A DNA stretch of 64,000 nt from Chryseobacterium phosphatilyticum (GCF_002899825.2 NZ_PPED02000002.1:751631-815630), one strand, 5' to 3'; shown: positions 1 to 9,787, counted from the stretch's first letter. Made by a program: numbers and translations. The notes: generated by a model not told the origin, from the sequence alone.

Positions 1-692
1 AGTTTATCTTTTAAACTGTAAGAAGTGAAGTTATAATCTAACCTCCATCCCTTGTTTCTCTCTCTTGAATTTTGCCTGTAGCTCCACCATGTGTAATGAT
101 CAGGTTCATTGTTGAAGAATCTGAAACTGTCAATCAATTCACATTCATTAATGAAGCTGGTCATCCATTCTCTTTCCATGGGAAGAAATCCTGAAACATT
201 CTTTAAACCAACTGGATTGTGAATATCAATAGCCTCGTGGCAGATATTAAAATCACCGGATATAATAAGGTTGGGAATTTCTTTTTTAAGGTTTTTGATA
301 TACTCTAAAAAGTCATGACAAAATTGCATCTTAAAATCCAGCCTTTCTATATTGGATGCGGAAGGTACGTAGACCGAGATTGCAGAATATCCATCGAAAT
401 CAGCACGGATGATTCTACCCTCATTGTCATAGCTCTCAATTCCACACCCATACTCTACATGATTAGGTTTTACTTTTGAGGCGATTCCAACACCACTATA
501 GCCTTTTCTTACTGCCGAATGCCAGTAACTGTGGTATCCTAATTTTTCAAGACTTTCTATATCTATCTGATCGTTTCCCGCTTTACTTTCCTGAATGCAG
601 ATGATATCCGGATCAGCAGTCTTTAGCCAACCTAGGAAATCTTTTGTAAATGCGGCTCTGATTCCGTTGACATTGTATGTAATTAATCTCAT
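1..692 (-). CDS. xthA: Exodeoxyribonuclease III, AP endonuclease family (3' end beyond window)
   Basis: This is a Mg-dependent AP endonuclease/3' exonuclease of the EEP fold, acting in base excision repair in the cytoplasm. The visible 230 residues begin MRLITYNVNGIRAAF. Family catalytic residues can be read as Asn7, Glu35 in ICIQES, Asp147 and Asn149 in SGDFNI, and Asp219 in GWRLDY. The gene runs off the left edge, so roughly the last 20-30 residues with the terminal catalytic His are missing. Its ATG shares one base with the TAA stop of the upstream YciI-like gene (TAATG), so the two are probably translationally coupled. The family assignment is firm; the in vivo role is inferred from the family. 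Confidence 0.95.
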   Translation of the reverse strand, partial: MRLITYNVNGIRAAFTKDFLGWLKTADPDIICIQESKAGNDQIDIESLEKLGYHSYWHSAVRKGYSGVGIASKVKPNHVEYGCGIESYDNEGRIIRADFDGYSAISVYVPSASNIERLDFKMQFCHDFLEYIKNLKKEIPNLIISGDFNICHEAIDIHNPVGLKNVSGFLPMEREWMTSFINECELIDSFRFFNNEPDHYTWWSYRQNSRERNKGWRLDYNFTSYSLKDK

Positions 693-982
693 TAGTCTTC
701 TATAAATATTTTAAAATTTTCGTTGTATTTTGTTGGAATAAATTCAGTAATCTCATATTCTGCTATCTGATGAATATAGAAAGGGTCTTCACTGATAATC
801 TGTTCAGCTTCATTCATGGATTGAGCGTTAGCAATAATAATACCTCCGGTTCTGGGTTCTTTTCTTCCAGAAGCAATAAACTGTCCGGAATCATAATACT
901 TTTGAAGAAAAAGATTATGCCCGGGAATATAGCGCTCTACATTTTCAAGAGATGTTTTATAGGTAAGTGAAATAATAAACAT
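692..982 (-). CDS. YciI-like domain protein
   Basis: A small cytoplasmic protein of 96 residues with the ferredoxin-like YCII fold. It has the conserved His22 followed by Asp31 (GHNLFLQKYYDSGQF), the G-G turn near residue 46 and the DPF motif at 66-68, which mark the YciI family. The family's His-Asp pair has been proposed as an active site, but the substrate is generally unknown. The stop overlaps the exonuclease III start by one base, suggesting joint expression. A shadow reading exists on the plus strand, but only this strand shows family motifs. The cellular role here is not known. Confidence 0.8.
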   Translation of the reverse strand: MFIISLTYKTSLENVERYIPGHNLFLQKYYDSGQFIASGRKEPRTGGIIIANAQSMNEAEQIISEDPFYIHQIAEYEITEFIPTKYNENFKIFIED

Positions 983-1102
983 ACTGTATTTTTTACGAAG
1001 ATATAAACTCTTTCAGACTATAAAAAACTTTGAATGATTTCGTTAATCTATAAGTGTGGGATTTGCTAGAGGATTTTGATTTTTTAAAATGATACCAACA
1101 AA

Positions 1103-1134
1103 AAATCGGTTTTTCCACCAAGAAAAACCGATTT
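1103..1134 (-). terminator. Rho-independent terminator of the MliC-like lipoprotein gene
   Basis: Perfect 12-bp inverted repeat (AAATCGGTTTTT and its complement) around an 8-base loop, 28 bases past the lipoprotein stop. On the minus strand it is followed by a run of T. Confidence 0.8.
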
Positions 1135-1161
1135 AACTAAAAATTGAATTTTAATTGTTTT

Positions 1162-1542
1162 TTATTTGATGCCTTTGAAAATTACTTTTCCATCTTTTGA
1201 AAGTTCATTTTCAGAACCTTTTCCTCGAAGTTCATAATGGTCATTCTTATACCAAATTCCGGACCCTGTAACCTGGGCTTTTAATTCAATCGTTTCACCA
1301 TCGAAAACTATAGTTGCTGTTTCCTTGTTATTATTAAAACTTGCCTCCAGTTTTTTTCCTTTTGCATCTATCATGGTACTTTTTACAATTTCATCCTGAG
1401 TTCCTGCTACAGTTGCTGAATCAGATGATTTAGTAGCAATACTGTCTGGAGAAGTAGTAGAGTCTGTTGCTTTTTTTTCTTTATTACATGAAGTTAAAAA
1501 TAATGCGGCAGATGCAGCGGCAATAAAAATGTGTTTTTTCAT
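1162..1542 (-). CDS. MliC-like (lysozyme-inhibitor fold) lipoprotein
   Basis: A 126-residue lipoprotein with a type II signal peptide; the lipobox is LTSC with Cys19 as the acylated residue. A Ser/Thr/Asp-rich linker (about 25-50) is followed by a C-terminal domain (about 55-126). Its pattern, KGKKLEASF, then AxVxFxGxxxxL, then SGIWYKNDHYELRGKG, resembles the MliC/PliC domain, in which the SG-x-x-Y loop plugs the lysozyme active site. The paired cysteines of classical MliC are absent. It probably sits in the outer membrane facing the periplasm. Lysozyme inhibition is inferred from the motif only. It is monocistronic, with its own terminator. Confidence 0.7.
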   Translation of the reverse strand: MKKHIFIAAASAALFLTSCNKEKKATDSTTSPDSIATKSSDSATVAGTQDEIVKSTMIDAKGKKLEASFNNNKETATIVFDGETIELKAQVTGSGIWYKNDHYELRGKGSENELSKDGKVIFKGIK

Positions 1543-1599
1543 AAATGTATATTATTTGCGTGTTTCTTTTGTATGCAAAATAAGTGCCTTAAAAAAAGG

Positions 1600-1631
1600 A
1601 AGCGGAAAAAATCATTCGATTTTTTCCGCTT
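1600..1631 (-). terminator. Terminator of porX
   Basis: Perfect 14-bp stem (AAGCGGAAAAAATC and complement) with a 4-base loop, followed on the minus strand by a T-rich run. It lies 33 bases past the porX stop. Confidence 0.85.
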
Positions 1632-1664
1632 TTTATGCTTAAAATTAAATTAGCTCTGAAAAAA

Positions 1665-3209
1665 CTACTTGGGTTCAAGTACACTGATAGGAATGATGCA
1701 TTCCTCCAATGATATTCCTCCGTGTTGATATGTTTCTTTATAGTAATTGACAAAATGATTATAATTTTTCGGATAAGCCAGGAAAATATTGTTTTTAGCA
1801 AAAATGTACTTAGAACTTAAATTTCCTTTAGGAAGGAAAAGCTTTTCCGGATTGGTAATAGCCCAAACATCGCTATCGTCATAGGTCAAACTTTTACCTG
1901 TCTTATATCTGATGTTGGTAGAAGTTTCTCTGTCTCCAACTACTTTACTTGGTTTTTTCACATATACAGTTCCGTGATCTGTGGTGATAATAAGTTTATA
2001 TCCATTTTCTGCGGCTGTTTTAATAATCTTCAGTAAAGAAGAGTTTTCAAACCAGTTGAAGGTTAGAGAACGGAATGTTTTATCATCCCGAATCAACTGA
2101 TCTACAATATGGTTGTCTGTTTTAGCATGAGAAAGAATATCGATGAAGTTGTATACAATAACCAGAAGGTCATTATTTTTATGTTGATTGAAGTCATCAT
2201 AAATTTTTCTTTCAAAATCAGCATTCAATACTTTAAGGTATTTCATAGATTTAGATCCAAGACCAATTCTTTTCATTTGATCCTCCAGGAAATCACGTTC
2301 AAACTCATTTTTATTTCCTTCCTCATTATCATTAAACCATTTGTCCGGGAAGCGTTTCTCTATTTCCGAAGGCATTAATCCTGCAAAGAAAGAGTTTCTT
2401 GCATATTGTGTCGCTGTAGGAAGAATACTATAATAATAATCTTCTGATATTTTATTATAATATTTTGTAAACAACGGCTCGATAACTTTCCACTGATCAT
2501 AGCGAAGATTATCAACCATTAATAAAAGAACTTTTTCTTTTTCAACTTCCGGTTTTACTTTTTCCTTAAAAAGGGTGTGACTCATAAGAGGTTTGTCGGA
2601 ATCAATAAGCCAGTCTGCATAATTCTTTTCAATAAACTTGGCAAACTGAATATTAGCTTCTTCCTTTTGAGACTGCAAAAGGTCTGCAAATTCATTATCT
2701 GCTACTTTGTCAAATTTAATCTCCCAGCTTAGAATTTTTTTATAGTACTCAGCCCATTCCTGATATGTTCTCAAATAGGAAAGTTCCATTGACAAGTTTC
2801 TGAACTCTTGCTGGTATTGTAAAATGGTTTTCTGTTCCACAAGATTGTCCTCCTGAAGATTTTTCTTCAACGAAAGTAAGATCTGATTAGGATTTACAGG
2901 TTTTAAAATATAATCAGCGATCTGAGAACCTATGGCTTCTTCCATAATATGCTCTTCTTCGCTTTTGGTAACCATAACTATTTTTAAGGAATTATCTTTT
3001 TCCTTGATCATAGGAATGGCTTCGAGCCCGGATATCCCAGGCATATTTTCATCAATTAATGTTAATGCAAATTTCTCTGAATCCATAAGTTCCAATGCCT
3101 CATTCACATTATTAACAGGGGTCACCTGGTAACCCTTTTTTTCTAAAAATACGATATGAGGTTTAAGTAAATCTATTTCATCATCGATCCATAATATCTT
3201 TTCTGACAT
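1665..3209 (-). CDS. porX: PorX-type response regulator with PglZ domain
   Basis: A 514-residue two-component regulator. The receiver domain (1-120) has acidic residues Asp9/Asp10, phosphoacceptor Asp53 (LIDEN), Thr81 and Lys103 (ILKP). The C-terminal part (about 220-514) is a PglZ-type, alkaline-phosphatase-fold domain with metal-site motifs LMVDNLRYDQW and TTDHGT. This architecture is that of PorX, which with the sensor PorY regulates type IX secretion and is reported to have phosphodiesterase activity in Porphyromonas. No sensor kinase is adjacent, which is usual for porX. Several T9SS-signal proteins are encoded elsewhere in this window. Length matches the family. Confidence 0.9.
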   Translation of the reverse strand: MSEKILWIDDEIDLLKPHIVFLEKKGYQVTPVNNVNEALELMDSEKFALTLIDENMPGISGLEAIPMIKEKDNSLKIVMVTKSEEEHIMEEAIGSQIADYILKPVNPNQILLSLKKNLQEDNLVEQKTILQYQQEFRNLSMELSYLRTYQEWAEYYKKILSWEIKFDKVADNEFADLLQSQKEEANIQFAKFIEKNYADWLIDSDKPLMSHTLFKEKVKPEVEKEKVLLLMVDNLRYDQWKVIEPLFTKYYNKISEDYYYSILPTATQYARNSFFAGLMPSEIEKRFPDKWFNDNEEGNKNEFERDFLEDQMKRIGLGSKSMKYLKVLNADFERKIYDDFNQHKNNDLLVIVYNFIDILSHAKTDNHIVDQLIRDDKTFRSLTFNWFENSSLLKIIKTAAENGYKLIITTDHGTVYVKKPSKVVGDRETSTNIRYKTGKSLTYDDSDVWAITNPEKLFLPKGNLSSKYIFAKNNIFLAYPKNYNHFVNYYKETYQHGGISLEECIIPISVLEPK

Positions 3210-3340
3210 AATTTATTTTTTACATGGTTATTCTATCAAAATGTTGACCAAATCCTTTTAAAATCTCACAAAATCGAAAGTTTAAAAGTTAAATATTAGT
3301 TAAATGAAAATCCTTTTTAATATTTCATTTTTTGTTCGCT

Positions 3341-4975
3341 TCAATTGTTGGTTTTTATATAAAACAAAGCTCTTTCCAAGGCTTCATCTTTACCTATTCT
3401 AATTCCTTGCAGGGTAGGCTTTATCACAATATCCGGGATAATCCCGATCCTTTGGGTTTCTCTTCCGTCCGGATAATAGGCGCCAAGCCCTGTAAAGCGG
3501 GTGTCAAGATCAGCAAGCTTAAAGGTAATAACATCTCCGTTTGCTCCCGACGTATTACTTCCGATGACCTTAGCTTTTGGATGTTGCTTTAGCATCATTG
3601 TTGTTGTCTCGGCCTGGCTTTGAGTACTTTCATTTACTAGAACGATAACCTCTCCTTTATAGTATTCTTTATTTCTGCGACCAATAACATTCTTTCTGCT
3701 GTAGAACATGCCGGGATAGTCTGTTTCGGGAAAAGTAAACATATAATAGGTTGTAATTTCCGGAAGTAAAAGCCGGCTTAAGGGTTCTATTGTTTGGTTG
3801 GGGTAATTTCTGAGGTCAAAAATAATGGCTTTGGTAGATTGTAAATTTTTGTACATGTCATCAAGATCTCCCTTTTTGATGATGCCCATATTGACGTAGC
3901 CGATTCCTTTTTCTATAAACTTCCATTTTTCAGAAGCTGTATTTTGTTCACGGATAATATCTGTTGCAAAGTAGGTCTTTGAGGTAATAGCTATATTTCG
4001 ACCATCTCTTTCAATTTTCATAGAAATTGAATCCCGATTATCAGAAAGGAAAAACCTTTTGACCTTTTCAATTTTTCCCCACGAATTGGATGCCGGAATA
4101 TATTTTCCCATGCTGTTGACTATTTGTGGAATAGTTTTACCATTGATATCATAGATTACATCTCCCACCTGCAAGGCACACTGTTCTCTAAACTTATTAG
4201 AATGAATTTTTGTAACGATCAGCTTTCCTTCTGCATACAAATATTCTACAGGAATTTTTTTGTTTCCATATTGACCGGAGCTGATCTCTTTTGAAAAAAG
4301 ATAAGCATGGGAATCATCTGTTTTTGCCACCAGTTCAGCTAATGTAAGGTGATAATTTGTATCATCACCAACAATAAGAAATTTAGGAATCATTTCTGTT
4401 AAAACATTATTCCAATTCTGATCGGTCTCATATTTATAAGGAAAAAAATATTCTACATAGTTCCAATACCTGAACAGCTCCAGTAAATTGATTTTTTTGG
4501 ATGTAAAATGTGATCCATACGAATTTTCATTTTTGAAATATATTTTTCTTCCCCCTTTTCCCAGATAATAAGAGCTTCCCATATGTCTGTTATTTTCAAT
4601 ATAGTGAAGTTTTCTTGCTACATTTTTGTTGAATAGGTCTTCATTATCGATCCAGCTTAGGTCAAAATTTTTGAGAAAATAAACTTTATCGGTTTTTTTT
4701 GAACATTTAATACAGGGTTCTACATTGCCAAGGCTTTCGATCCAGGTAGCATATAAATTGTTTAATTCTTTTTTACTATTAATACGATCAAGCTCGTTGA
4801 TTTTTTGGAAAAGCTGTTCATCCCAATCCAGCTTTCCATTGGCTACCTTAGGGTGATAATACTTAAGAAATCCCCAAATCCTGCAAAGTGATTCAAGTTT
4901 CTGAGTTTCTGACAGAATTTGTGCGGAAAAATGCAAACTAAAAAATAATAAAATGAAAAGAGAATATTTTCTCAT
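3341..4975 (-). CDS. S41 family C-terminal processing-type peptidase with PDZ domain
   Basis: A secreted serine peptidase of 544 residues. I start at ATG 4975 (MRKYSLFILLFFSLHFSAQ), a typical signal peptide. The in-frame TTG 24 bases upstream would only add a charged extension. An N-terminal helical region precedes a PDZ-like domain (around LQVGDVIYDINGK, where the protein reads peptide termini). The S41 core follows with VNESTQSQAETT, containing the probable nucleophile Ser, and GSNTSGANGD as the oxyanion/Lys region. The catalytic Lys is not clearly placed, so activity is not certain. It probably works in the periplasm or at the cell surface. It is a single gene between porX and a divergent HD-domain gene. 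Confidence 0.85.
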   Translation of the reverse strand: MRKYSLFILLFFSLHFSAQILSETQKLESLCRIWGFLKYYHPKVANGKLDWDEQLFQKINELDRINSKKELNNLYATWIESLGNVEPCIKCSKKTDKVYFLKNFDLSWIDNEDLFNKNVARKLHYIENNRHMGSSYYLGKGGRKIYFKNENSYGSHFTSKKINLLELFRYWNYVEYFFPYKYETDQNWNNVLTEMIPKFLIVGDDTNYHLTLAELVAKTDDSHAYLFSKEISSGQYGNKKIPVEYLYAEGKLIVTKIHSNKFREQCALQVGDVIYDINGKTIPQIVNSMGKYIPASNSWGKIEKVKRFFLSDNRDSISMKIERDGRNIAITSKTYFATDIIREQNTASEKWKFIEKGIGYVNMGIIKKGDLDDMYKNLQSTKAIIFDLRNYPNQTIEPLSRLLLPEITTYYMFTFPETDYPGMFYSRKNVIGRRNKEYYKGEVIVLVNESTQSQAETTTMMLKQHPKAKVIGSNTSGANGDVITFKLADLDTRFTGLGAYYPDGRETQRIGIIPDIVIKPTLQGIRIGKDEALERALFYIKTNN

Positions 4976-5046
4976 CAAAAAGAATTGGGTTTTTCTCAAA
5001 GATAAATGATTAATGTAAGAACTACAAAGGTTTTTGATGAATAATT

Positions 5047-5190
5047 GGAAAGGTGGGGAAGCTGAAAGCTACTGAAGGTGCATGATCACAAAACAGTCAA
5101 TATAGAATTAGTTATTCTCAAAATGTATAGACTTTTATTTCTCATGGCGCAGGATAATTTCCAGCCTTCCGCTTCAAGCTTCCGTTTTTA
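5047..5190. repeat. Imperfect inverted repeat with purine-rich and pyrimidine-rich arms
   Basis: A GGAAAGGTGGGGAAGCTG-type arm near 5047 faces a TTTCCAGCCTTCCGCTTC-type arm near 5160. The same design recurs near 22880, 33445-33612 and 45164, so this looks like one copy of a dispersed element. Confidence 0.45.
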
Positions 5191-5225
5191 ATACTAATTT
5201 AATCATCCTTCAAATTTAAAATTCC

Positions 5226-5233
5226 TAACTTTG
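5226..5233 (+). promoter_or_regulatory. -7 box (TAACTTTG) of the HD-domain gene
   Basis: Exact match to the Bacteroidota TAnnTTTG box, 22 bases before the ATG. No clear -33 TTTG is seen at the usual distance. Confidence 0.5.
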
Positions 5234-5255
5234 TTTACTAATACTTGACGTTTCA

Positions 5256-6482
5256 ATGCAGAACAAGCTAAAAATCATCAACGATCCTGTTCACGGATTT
5301 ATCAAAATTCCTCACGAAATTTTATTTGATATTATTGAACATCCTTACTTTCAAAGGCTGAGAAGAATCGGGCAGACGGGACTTCTGAATCTTATTTTTC
5401 CGGGAGCTACTCATACGAGATTTCATCACGCCTTAGGTGCCATGCATTTGATGTTTACAGCATTAGAAACGTTAAAACAAAAAGGAGTTAAGATATCGGA
5501 AGAAGAGGAAAAAGGAGCAATGTTGGCGATTTTAATGCATGATATTGGTCATGGCCCTTTTTCTCACGCTCTTGAAAGCATGCTGATGGACGACTGGCAT
5601 CATGAAAATCTCTCGTTATTATTGATGAATAAGCTAAATGGGGAATTTGATGGTCAGCTGACGATGGCTATCGAGATGTTTCAGGGCAAATACCATAGAA
5701 AGTTTTTTAATCAGCTTATTTCTTCTCAACTAGATGTAGATCGATTAGACTATCTCAAAAGAGATAGTTTTTTTACCGGTGTTTCCGAAGGCAATATTAA
5801 TACCCAAAGAATCATTTCCATGATGAATGTGTGTGAAGAAGGAGAATTGGTTATTGATGCAAAAGGGATTTACTCTATTGAGAACTTTCTTACAGCCAGA
5901 ATGTTTATGTACTGGCAGGTTTATTATCACAAGACATCAGCATTGGCGGAATTTCTTTTGGTTAAAATTCTTGAAAGAGCAAAATATCTCATTTCTCAGG
6001 GAATACAACTTCCTGCAACGGAAAATCTTAAATATTTTTTATACCGCAGTAAGAGTACTGCTACCGATGAAGATGTAAAAAGATTTACACAGCTTGATGA
6101 TAATGATGTGATTCAGGCTATGAAAGAATGGCAGAGTTCCGATGATTTCGTATTGTCGTATTGGTGTAAATGTGTGATTCAAAGGGATTTGCCAAAAACG
6201 ATTATTTCTTCCCATCCATTTCCTCAGCAAAGTATTGAAGAAAAAATAAAAAAGACAAATGAATTTTTTGAAATTGACAATGCTGCAGAATTAGTACACG
6301 AAATAAAAAGAAAGCTTTTACCCTACGACACAGAAAAACAACCCATCTACTTATTGCAGAAAAATGGTAAAAAAATGAAGCTTCACGAGTCAGAAGATCA
6401 GCTTTTATCAGGGTTAATGATCAATAAAACGACACGTTATATCCTTATGTTTCCGAGGGATATCTCCCGGTTAGATTCTTAA
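5256..6482 (+). CDS. HD-domain phosphohydrolase (dNTPase/SAMHD1-like)
   Basis: A 408-residue cytoplasmic metal-dependent phosphohydrolase. HD-domain ligands are visible: the TRFHHALG segment (His57), the LMHDIGHGPFSH segment (His95-Asp96) and a distal Asp in the LDVDRLDYLKRD segment. The N-terminal NDPVHGFI and FQRLRRIGQTG motifs are typical of the HD family related to dGTP triphosphohydrolases and SAMHD1. The substrate cannot be decided from sequence; a (d)NTP is likely. It has its own TAACTTTG box and lies immediately upstream of the lipid A cluster, separated by 71 bases that hold the lpxD promoter, so it is probably not in that operon. Confidence 0.85.
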   Translation: MQNKLKIINDPVHGFIKIPHEILFDIIEHPYFQRLRRIGQTGLLNLIFPGATHTRFHHALGAMHLMFTALETLKQKGVKISEEEEKGAMLAILMHDIGHGPFSHALESMLMDDWHHENLSLLLMNKLNGEFDGQLTMAIEMFQGKYHRKFFNQLISSQLDVDRLDYLKRDSFFTGVSEGNINTQRIISMMNVCEEGELVIDAKGIYSIENFLTARMFMYWQVYYHKTSALAEFLLVKILERAKYLISQGIQLPATENLKYFLYRSKSTATDEDVKRFTQLDDNDVIQAMKEWQSSDDFVLSYWCKCVIQRDLPKTIISSHPFPQQSIEEKIKKTNEFFEIDNAAELVHEIKRKLLPYDTEKQPIYLLQKNGKKMKLHESEDQLLSGLMINKTTRYILMFPRDISRLDS

Positions 6483-6518
6483 AGAATATTAAAATTTACG
6501 ATCTCAAACCAAAAAATG

Positions 6519-6547
6519 TTTGCAAATTATAGAATTTCTTATCTTTG
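6519..6547 (+). promoter_or_regulatory. Promoter of the lpxD-lpxC/fabZ-lpxA operon
   Basis: TTTG at 6519-6522, 17 bases, then TATCTTTG at 6540-6547: a full match to the Bacteroidota -33/-7 consensus. The lpxD ATG follows only 6 bases later, so the mRNA may be leaderless. Confidence 0.75.
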
Positions 6548-6553
6548 CAGAAT

Positions 6554-7585
6554 ATGGAATTTACAGCTTCGCAAATTGCAAGTTTTATTGACGGAAAAAT
6601 AATAGGTGACGAGAATGCACTTATTACTGGGGTTTCACCAATTGAAAATGGGGAAACTGGGCATCTTTCTTTTATAGCACAAGATAGATTTTCTCATTAT
6701 TTAGATACCTCAAAATGCTCCGTAATTATCGTTTCGGAAAAGCTTTTAGCTAAAAATAATTATAGTTCTACTTTAATCGTTGTAAAAGATGCTTATCTTT
6801 CATTTCAGATTCTGATGAATTTATATCAGGAAATGAGGGGGAGAAAAGAAGGTATTGAGGATGGTTCCTCTATTCACGATACGGCTGTTATAGGAGAGAA
6901 AACCTATATCGGAGCATTTACCTATGTTTCGGAAAAAGCCAAAATCGGAGACGGTTCCCAAATTTATCCTCATGTTTATATCGGAAAAGGAGTGAAAATT
7001 GGTAAAAACTGTAAAATAGACAGTGGTGCCAGAATTTATGACTATTGCATTATCGGAGATAATTGCGTCATTCATTCCAATACTGTAGTTGGTGGTGACG
7101 GGTTTGGTTTTCAGCCCACACCGGAAGGATTTAAGAAAATCCCACAACTGGGGAATGTAATTATTGAAGATGATGTTGAAATTGGCTCCAACTGTAGTAT
7201 CGACAGAGCTACAATAGGATCCACTATCATAGGAAAAGGAACAAAAATTGATAATCTGATCCAGATTGCTCACAACGTAAAAATAGGGCAGAATAATGTA
7301 ATTGCAGCGCAAGCGGGAATTGCAGGCTCTACGATTATTGGAGATTGGAATCAAATAGGAGGTCAGGTAGGAATTGTTGGACATATCAAGATCGGCAATC
7401 AGGTGAAAATTCAGGCTCAGAGCGGAGTGAATTCCAGTGTTAATGATAAAGAAACATTGTATGGCTCACCAGCAATCAGCTACAATGATTATCTGAGGAG
7501 TTATGTTCATTTTAGAAACTTTCCTGAAATCGTAAGCAGAATAAATAATCTTGAGAATACCTCAAAAGATAATACTAATGAGTGA
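6554..7585 (+). CDS. lpxD: UDP-3-O-acylglucosamine N-acyltransferase
   Basis: Third enzyme of lipid A synthesis: it transfers a 3-hydroxyacyl chain from ACP to the 2-amino group of UDP-3-O-acylglucosamine, at the cytoplasmic membrane face. The N-terminal LpxD uridine-binding domain (1-100) is followed by left-handed beta-helix hexapeptide repeats (IGxxxxI/V, about 105-330). Catalytic His240 lies in [12 protein letters not shown], at the place of E. coli His239. I start at ATG 6554 ([11 protein letters not shown]). The in-frame TTG at 6545 falls inside the -7 box and cannot be translated from that promoter. The 3' end overlaps lpxC by 8 bases. A second LpxD-like gene lies 3 kb downstream. Confidence 0.93.
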   Translation: MEFTASQIASFIDGKIIGDENALITGVSPIENGETGHLSFIAQDRFSHYLDTSKCSVIIVSEKLLAKNNYSSTLIVVKDAYLSFQILMNLYQEMRGRKEGIEDGSSIHDTAVIGEKTYIGAFTYVSEKAKIGDGSQIYPHVYIGKGVKIGKNCKIDSGARIYDYCIIGDNCVIHSNTVVGGDGFGFQPTPEGFKKIPQLGNVIIEDDVEIGSNCSIDRATIGSTIIGKGTKIDNLIQIAHNVKIGQNNVIAAQAGIAGSTIIGDWNQIGGQVGIVGHIKIGNQVKIQAQSGVNSSVNDKETLYGSPAISYNDYLRSYVHFRNFPEIVSRINNLENTSKDNTNE

Positions 7586-8975
7586 TATGCAAAAAACACT
7601 TCAGGAAGAGGTTACTCTTTCTGGAATTGGTCTTCATACTGGTAGAGAAGTAAAACTTACCATTAAACCTGCAAAAGAAAATACAGGTTTTGTATTTGTA
7701 AGAACAGATCTTGAGGGTAGCCCTCAGGTTGAGGCGGATGTAAATTATGTTGTAGCAACAGAAAGAGGAACAACATTAGAAAAACTGGGCGTAAAGATTA
7801 CAACTTGTGAACATCTTTTAGCAGCTTTGGTAGGTTGTGATATTGATAACGCTGTGTTAGAAATGGATGCTTCTGAACCTCCGATTTTAGATGGATCCTC
7901 AAAATTCTTTGTGGAGGCAATCGAAAGTGTTGGAGTGGTTGATCAAAATGTGGCCAGAGAATATCTTGTTGTAAAAGAAGTGCTTACCTATAGTGACCCG
8001 GCTACTGGTTCAGAGATCACTATTATCCCTTCAGATACTTACGAAGTAACCACTATGGTTGATTTTGGTACTAAAGTTTTAGGAACCCAAAATGCCACTC
8101 TTAAAAATATTTCCGAATTTAAAGATGAAATCTCTTCTGCAAGAACATTTAGCTTCCTGCACGAATTGGAAATGCTTTTAGATCATGGATTAATTAAAGG
8201 AGGAGATATTTCCAATGCCATTGTATATGTAGATAAAGATCTTACTCCGGAAACAACCGAAAAACTAAAGAAAGCCTTTGGAAAAGATAATGTTTCTATC
8301 AGACCAAACGGAATTCTTGATAATCTAAACTTAAACTATCCAAACGAAGCCGCAAGACATAAATTACTTGATGTAATTGGTGATTTGGCTTTAGCCGGAG
8401 TAAAAATAAAAGGTAAGGTTATTGCCAACAAACCCGGGCATTACGTAAATACCCAATTTGCTAAGAAACTGAACCGTCAGTGGAAATTGCAAAAGAAGAA
8501 GAACGTTCCGGATTTTGATTTAACTAAAGAACCTGTATTTGATATTAACGGTATCATGAAGCTTATGCCTCACAGACCACCGTTTCTATTGATCGACAAA
8601 GTACTTGAACTTTCAGACTCGCATGTTGTAGGATTAAAAAATGTGACAATGAACGAACCTTTCTTCGTTGGACATTTCCCTAAAGAGCCTGTAATGCCTG
8701 GAGTTCTTCAGGTTGAAGCTTTGGCTCAGACAGGGGGAATTTTAGTCTTGGCAAGTGTTCCTGATCCTGAAAATTATTCTACCTATTTTATCAAAATTGA
8801 TAAAGTAAAATTCAAGAGAAAAGTAATTCCCGGAGATACCCTTATCTTCAAAATTGAATTGATTGAGCCTATCAGAAGAGGTATCGTTCACATGCAAGGA
8901 TACGGATATGTAGGAGACACAGTGGCAGTAGAAGCAGAGCTTATGGCTCAAGTTGCAAAAAATAAAGTTGATTAA
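7578..8975 (+). CDS. lpxC/fabZ: Fused UDP-3-O-acyl-GlcNAc deacetylase / 3-hydroxyacyl-ACP dehydratase
   Basis: A bifunctional protein of 465 residues. Residues 1-305 are LpxC, the Zn-dependent committed step of lipid A synthesis: His79 (TTCEHLL), His261 and Asp265 (ARHKLLD) are the metal ligands and His288 (KPGHYVNT) matches the catalytic His. Residues 320-465 are FabZ, the hot-dog dehydratase of fatty-acid elongation: His332 (LMPHRPPFL) and Glu380 (LQVEALAQ). This fusion is common in Bacteroidota and ties lipid A commitment to acyl supply. I start at ATG 7578 ([12 protein letters not shown]), overlapping the lpxD end; a TTG 27 bases upstream is less likely. The stop abuts the lpxA ATG. Confidence 0.95.
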   Translation: MSDMQKTLQEEVTLSGIGLHTGREVKLTIKPAKENTGFVFVRTDLEGSPQVEADVNYVVATERGTTLEKLGVKITTCEHLLAALVGCDIDNAVLEMDASEPPILDGSSKFFVEAIESVGVVDQNVAREYLVVKEVLTYSDPATGSEITIIPSDTYEVTTMVDFGTKVLGTQNATLKNISEFKDEISSARTFSFLHELEMLLDHGLIKGGDISNAIVYVDKDLTPETTEKLKKAFGKDNVSIRPNGILDNLNLNYPNEAARHKLLDVIGDLALAGVKIKGKVIANKPGHYVNTQFAKKLNRQWKLQKKKNVPDFDLTKEPVFDINGIMKLMPHRPPFLLIDKVLELSDSHVVGLKNVTMNEPFFVGHFPKEPVMPGVLQVEALAQTGGILVLASVPDPENYSTYFIKIDKVKFKRKVIPGDTLIFKIELIEPIRRGIVHMQGYGYVGDTVAVEAELMAQVAKNKVD

Positions 8976-9770
8976 ATGATTCATCAATTAGCAGCCGTAG
9001 ATAAACGTGCGAAAATCAGCAAAAATGTAATTGTAGAACCTTTTACTACAATTGCAGGGGACGTAGAAATTGGAGAAGGAACCTGGATAGGTCCAAATGT
9101 TACCATCATGGATGGAGCAAGAATAGGAAAAAACTGTAGGATTTTCCCCGGGACCGTAATCTCCGCAATTCCTCAGGATCTGAAATTTGATGGTGAAGAT
9201 ACCCAGGTAATTATCGGTGATGATACAACAATCAGAGAATGTGTTACAGTAAACCGAGGTACAAAAGCCTTAGGGCATACCAAAATAGGCGCAAACTGTC
9301 TTATTATGGCAACTTCACATATTGCACATGACTGCGTAATTGGAGATCATGTTATCATTGTAAACGGTTGTGGTATTGCCGGACATGTTGAGATTGGAGA
9401 CTACACTGTAATGGGAGGTTTATCAGCTGTTCACCAATTTGGTAAAATAGGAAAACATGTAATGATTTCCGGAGGTACTCTGGTAAGAAAAGATATTCCA
9501 CCTTATGTGAAAGTAGCAAGAGAGCCGATGTCTTACGCAGGGATTAATTCTGTTGGGTTAAGAAGGAGAGGGTTTACTAATGAAAAGATTTTTGAAATTC
9601 AAAAAATCTACAGAACAATTTTCCAAATGAAAATGAACGTTTCTCAGGCAATGGCCCATATTGAAAAGGAAATGCTTCCTACCGCTGAAAGAGATGAAAT
9701 TCTGCAATTTATCCAAAACTCTCCAAGAGGTATTGTAAAAGGATACGGAACCACCAAAGAAAGCAATTAA
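8976..9770 (+). CDS. lpxA: UDP-N-acetylglucosamine O-acyltransferase
   Basis: First enzyme of lipid A synthesis, moving a 3-hydroxyacyl chain from ACP to the 3-OH of UDP-GlcNAc in the cytoplasm. The 264 residues match the family length. Hexapeptide repeats span about 1-185, with catalytic His118 in SHIAHDCVIG (E. coli His125), and the C-terminal helical domain holds the usual NSVGLRRRGF segment. The ATG directly follows the lpxC/fabZ stop with no spacer, so the three lpx genes are one translationally linked unit. Acyl-chain length preference cannot be read with confidence. Confidence 0.95.
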   Translation: MIHQLAAVDKRAKISKNVIVEPFTTIAGDVEIGEGTWIGPNVTIMDGARIGKNCRIFPGTVISAIPQDLKFDGEDTQVIIGDDTTIRECVTVNRGTKALGHTKIGANCLIMATSHIAHDCVIGDHVIIVNGCGIAGHVEIGDYTVMGGLSAVHQFGKIGKHVMISGGTLVRKDIPPYVKVAREPMSYAGINSVGLRRRGFTNEKIFEIQKIYRTIFQMKMNVSQAMAHIEKEMLPTAERDEILQFIQNSPRGIVKGYGTTKESN

Positions 9771-9787
9771 CAAACAACGCTAAAAAG

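Noticed and set aside
6545..6553. TTG at 6545 as the lpxD start
   Set aside because: It falls inside the TATCTTTG -7 box, so it would not be transcribed from that promoter; ATG 6554 gives the normal N-terminus.
6821..7384. 187-codon open frame opposite lpxD
   Set aside because: It is a shadow of the hexapeptide-repeat gene; it has no recognisable motif and lies wholly within lpxD, which has catalytic residues and a promoter.
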